A DNA stretch of 64,000 bases, from assembly GCA_035536775.1 (NCBI GenBank), contig DATLNM010000019.1, forward strand, positions 1 to 64,000, read 5' to 3'. Source of the stretch: DATLNM01 sp035536775. Its GTDB lineage: Bacteria > Actinomycetota > CADDZG01 > WHSQ01. The notes below the pieces were generated by a model. That model made no database searches. It worked only from the letters and a program-made list of their open reading frames with translations, and was not told the origin of the DNA. Within the stretch, counting starts at the first letter, position 1; each line of letters begins with the position of its first letter. Positions 61,151 to 64,000 of this stretch are shown here, piece by piece. The position numbers were made by a program, and so were the translations under genes.

Positions 61151-63421
61151 ATGGGCACCATCGGGGAGCGTTCCGACGAGCCGGCCGTTGCGGTCGAGCC
61201 GTCGTCGCGAGGTGTCAAGGCGGTCCTGAAAAAGGTCAGGACCCCGCGCGCTGGCGAGTCGCCGCTCGAAGCGATCGTCAAGGAGGTACGGGCCCGCCGT
61301 CCTAAGGCGGACATCAAGGTCATCGAACGCGCTTACGAGCTCGCCGAACCGGCTCACGCGGGCCAGCTGCGGAAGTCGGGCGACCCCTTCATCTCGCACC
61401 CGTTGGGCGTCGCCTCGATCCTTGCACAACTCGGGCTCGACGAACGGACGGTTGCCGCCGCACTGCTGCACGATGCGGTCGAGGACACGGAACTGGGTCT
61501 CCCGCTCATCGAGGAGGAGCTCGGGTTCGATATCGCGTCGTTGATCGACGGGGTCACCAAGCTGCAGAGCATCAAGTTCCGCTCGCCCGAACAAGGGCGA
61601 GCCGAGAGCCTGCGCAAGATGATCGTTGCTACCGCCAAGGATGTGCGGGTACTGCTGATCAAGATCGCGGACCGGCTCCACAACATGCGCACCCTCGATC
61701 CGCTCCCACCCGACAAGCGCACGCTGATAGCGCGCGAGACCCTCGAGATCTATGCACCCCTAGCTCACAGACTCGGGATGTATGCCATCAAGTGGGAACT
61801 CGAGGACCTCGCGTTCAGGACCCTTCATCCCAAACGCTACGAGGAGATCGAGGCTCTGATCCAGCAACGTCAGCCTGAACGTGAGCGGCTCGTCGACGAG
61901 GTCAGCGATCAGATCCTCTCGAAGCTCAAAGACGTCAGGATCAAAGCCGAGGTCTCGGGGCGCCCGAAGCACCTCTATTCGATCTACGAGAAGATCGTGC
62001 TGGGCGGCAAACAGTTCGAGGAGATCTTCGACCTCGTCGGCATCCGCGTCGTCGTGGAGTCGGTCAAGGACTGTTACGCGGCCCTGGGTGCGCTCCACAC
62101 CTTGTTGACTCCGGTGCCCGGGCGCTTCAAGGATTACATCGCCATGCCGAAGTTCAACATGTATCAGTCCCTGCACACGACGGTGATCGGTCCTTCGGGA
62201 CGTCCTCTCGAGATCCAGATCCGCACCAACGAGATGCATCGTGCGGCGGAATATGGGATCGCCGCGCACTGGCTCTACAAGGAACAGCGCCGCGGGAAGG
62301 TCTCGGAGGACGAGATCGCTTGGCTCCAGCGCATGATGGATTGGCAGCAAGAGTCGGCGGATCCCAAGGAGTTCATGGAGTCCCTCAAGATCGACCTCTA
62401 CGCCGATGAGGTCTTCGTGTTCACTCCCAAAGGCGACGTCCTCGAGCTACCGCGCGGTGCCACCCCACTCGACTTCTCGTACTCGATCCATACCGAGGTC
62501 GGCCACAAGACGGTCGGTGCTCGCGTCAACGGCCGGCTCGTGCCTTTGAGCCACGAGCTCAGCTCAGGCGACGCGGTCGAGATCATCACGTCCAAGGGAC
62601 CGGCCGCGCCGTCGCGCGACTGGCTTCAGATCGTGAAGACGCCTCGCGCCCGCAACAAGATCCGGCAATGGTTCACGAGAGAGCGACGTGAAGACGCACT
62701 CGTGCAGGGCCGCGAGGCGCTGATCACCGCGATGCGCAAGCAAGGCCTTCCCGTCGACAAGATCTCCAAGAGCTCCCTGATGCAAGACGCTGCCGCAGAC
62801 CTCCGGTATCCGGACCTCGAGTCCATGCTGGTCGCGGTCGGCGAGGGCCACCTGTCACCGCAATCGGTGACCACACGGATCATCCGGCTGTTCCAGCCGG
62901 AGCCCGAGTCGGAGCCCGAACGAGAAGAGATCCAGCGCAAGAGGGCGCGTCGACCACGCGGCAAGGGTGTCATCGTCGAAGGAGTGGATGATCTCCTCGT
63001 GCGACTCGCACGTTGCTGCACACCTGTGCCGGGGGATTCGATCGTCGGGTTCTTGACCCGGGGACGCGGCGTGTCGGTGCATCGTGATGACTGCCCCAAC
63101 GCGAAGGGGCTCGCGATCGCCGACGAGGGACGCATGGCCAAGGTGTGGTGGGACAACCGCCAGCAAGGAACCTTCGAGGTCGCCATCCAGATCGAGGCCC
63201 TCGACCGCACGAAACTCCTGCGTGACATCACCGCTGCGATCTCCGACCAGGGGATCCACATCGTCTCGTCGACGAGCCGCTCGGGCAAGGATGGGATCGC
63301 CGTGCTGGGATTCACGTTCGAGCTTGCCGACCCCGGCCATCTCGAGCACGTCATCCAGAGTGTTCGGCGCGTCGATTCCGTCTTCGACGTCTACCGCGTC
63401 GTCCCGGCATCCGCCCGCTGA
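61151..63421 (+). CDS. relA: Bifunctional (p)ppGpp synthetase/hydrolase RelA/SpoT
   Basis: Controls the stringent response. The 756 residues have the long RSH order: HD hydrolase domain with H83, HD at 107-108 and ED at 111-112 intact; synthetase domain with GRPKHLYSIYEKI, the nucleotide-binding GIRVVVES and YQSLHTTVIGP, and EIQIRTNEMHRAAEYGIAAHW; TGS domain (VFVFTPKGDVLELPRGAT); a helical/zinc-finger region (ARCCTPVPGD) and a C-terminal ACT domain. Both activities should be present. The gene follows secF directly; the apt gene that often lies between them is missing. Confidence 0.97.
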   Translation: MGTIGERSDEPAVAVEPSSRGVKAVLKKVRTPRAGESPLEAIVKEVRARRPKADIKVIERAYELAEPAHAGQLRKSGDPFISHPLGVASILAQLGLDERTVAAALLHDAVEDTELGLPLIEEELGFDIASLIDGVTKLQSIKFRSPEQGRAESLRKMIVATAKDVRVLLIKIADRLHNMRTLDPLPPDKRTLIARETLEIYAPLAHRLGMYAIKWELEDLAFRTLHPKRYEEIEALIQQRQPERERLVDEVSDQILSKLKDVRIKAEVSGRPKHLYSIYEKIVLGGKQFEEIFDLVGIRVVVESVKDCYAALGALHTLLTPVPGRFKDYIAMPKFNMYQSLHTTVIGPSGRPLEIQIRTNEMHRAAEYGIAAHWLYKEQRRGKVSEDEIAWLQRMMDWQQESADPKEFMESLKIDLYADEVFVFTPKGDVLELPRGATPLDFSYSIHTEVGHKTVGARVNGRLVPLSHELSSGDAVEIITSKGPAAPSRDWLQIVKTPRARNKIRQWFTRERREDALVQGREALITAMRKQGLPVDKISKSSLMQDAAADLRYPDLESMLVAVGEGHLSPQSVTTRIIRLFQPEPESEPEREEIQRKRARRPRGKGVIVEGVDDLLVRLARCCTPVPGDSIVGFLTRGRGVSVHRDDCPNAKGLAIADEGRMAKVWWDNRQQGTFEVAIQIEALDRTKLLRDITAAISDQGIHIVSSTSRSGKDGIAVLGFTFELADPGHLEHVIQSVRRVDSVFDVYRVVPASAR

Positions 63422-63430
63422 GAGGCCCAG

Positions 63431-63880
63431 ATGAGGGGGGTCGTGCAGCGCGTCACCACCGCGAAGGTCACGGTCGACGGGGCGGTCGTCGGAAAGATCG
63501 GTCTGGGCCTTCTCCTGCTCGTGGGGATCACCAAGACCGATGGGCTCGACGAATGCGAATGGCTCGCAGACAAGGTCATCAATCTTCGGATCTTCGGTGA
63601 CGACGAGGGCAAGATGAACCGCTCCCTCGTCGATGTCGGGGGATCCGTGCTCGTGGTGTCCCAGTTCACGCTGTACGGGGACGCGCGCAAGTCTCGGCGT
63701 CCGTCATTCATCGACGCGTTAGCGGGGGACCGCGCCGAGAATCTCTACGACCAGCTCGTCTCGGAGTTCGAGCACCGCGGCATCGCGACACAGACCGGGC
63801 GCTTCGGAGCGATGATGGACGTGACCCTGACCAACGAAGGCCCGGTCACGATCCTGCTGGACTCGTCGAAGCTGTTCTAG
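63431..63880 (+). CDS. dtd: D-aminoacyl-tRNA deacylase
   Basis: Removes D-amino acids and glycine from mischarged tRNAs by an RNA-based mechanism. The two cross-subunit motifs are SQFTLYGD (about 77-84) and NEGPVT (about 135-140; NxGPxT in the family). At 149 residues length is normal. A GAGAGG site precedes ATG, 9 bases after relA, so it is likely on the relA transcript. It converges with the transketolase-like gene. Confidence 0.96.
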   Translation: MRGVVQRVTTAKVTVDGAVVGKIGLGLLLLVGITKTDGLDECEWLADKVINLRIFGDDEGKMNRSLVDVGGSVLVVSQFTLYGDARKSRRPSFIDALAGDRAENLYDQLVSEFEHRGIATQTGRFGAMMDVTLTNEGPVTILLDSSKLF

Positions 63881-63887
63881 TGGGGCA

Positions 63888-64000
63888 CTAATCCTTGAGG
63901 AGGCGATGGGCGGCGTCGTAGATCGCCGTCGGTGTGAGGCCGTACTGCGTCAGTAGCTCGTCGGGTGTCCCCGAGGTGGCATAGGTGTCGCCGACATTGA
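63888..64000 (-). CDS. C-terminal end of a transketolase family protein (partial)
   Basis: The minus strand reads into the window with 36 residues that end at a TAG at 63888-63890. The segment contains DTYATSGTPDELLTQYGL, then TPTAIYDAAHRLL, matching the C-terminal helix and preceding loop of transketolases and transketolase C-terminal subunits (GxSGTPEELLxxYGL). Only this tail is present, so whether it is a full transketolase or the split form cannot be told. The 3' ends of this gene and dtd face each other. Confidence 0.75.
   Translation of the reverse strand, partial: NVGDTYATSGTPDELLTQYGLTPTAIYDAAHRLLKD

Overview
The window is GC-rich, gene-dense chromosomal DNA, most likely from an uncultured or deep-branching member of the Actinomycetota. 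The evidence is a phosphatidylinositol mannoside operon (PI-phosphate synthase, acyltransferase, PimA-like mannosyltransferase), a DUF222/HNH gene of the 13E12 type, SOS boxes of the CGAAC-N4-GTTCG form, many GTG starts, frequent 4-base GTGA/ATGA gene overlaps, and several start codons that sit 5-10 bases after a TANNNT -10 element as in leaderless actinobacterial mRNAs. I cannot assign a genus. No transposase, integrase, phage gene or CRISPR array is visible.

Layout. 1-17.2 kb: the tail of an unknown gene, uvrA, a patatin, tRNA-Val(CAC), a run of small unknown proteins, an orphan histidine kinase, then a secreted trio (DUF11/RTX-like surface protein, penicillin-acylase-family hydrolase, divergent subtilisin). 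Two 80-bp structured repeats, 78/80 identical and in opposite orientation, lie at 125-204 and 15473-15552. 17.2-27.8 kb: clpB with an overlapping metallopeptidase-like lipoprotein, a MidA-type methyltransferase with a TPR-like partner, a gluzincin-like secreted protein, thrS, a HIT protein and an EF-G paralogue. 27.9-30.5 kb: the PIM operon. 30.5-40 kb: a MerR regulator with an operator-like dyad over its start codon, then a nearly complete menaquinone cluster (menG, menF, menD, menC, menA, menB, menE; no menH) with a secreted LamG-fold protein inside it.

40-50.2 kb: an FtsX-type ABC exporter operon that ends in an HtpX-like protein whose zinc site is destroyed, an operon of a large Asp-box beta-propeller surface protein and a subtilisin, and a tandem pair of DUF3048 proteins. 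50.3-64 kb: the classical actinobacterial order pdxS-pdxT-yebC-ruvC-ruvA-ruvB / yajC-secD-secF-relA-dtd, with a class III nucleotide cyclase placed before ruvC and a DUF222/HNH gene placed between ruvB and yajC. Perfect SOS boxes precede ruvCAB and the HNH gene; in the latter the box fills the spacer of a near-consensus promoter. The right edge holds the end of a transketolase-like gene on the opposite strand.

The observations most worth following are the structured inverted repeat pair, the SOS-wired ruvCAB/HNH block, the inactivated M48 homologue tied to an ABC exporter, the propeller-subtilisin pair, and the MerR operator dyad behind a structured-looking 5' region. I did not find a clearly new defence or mobile system.
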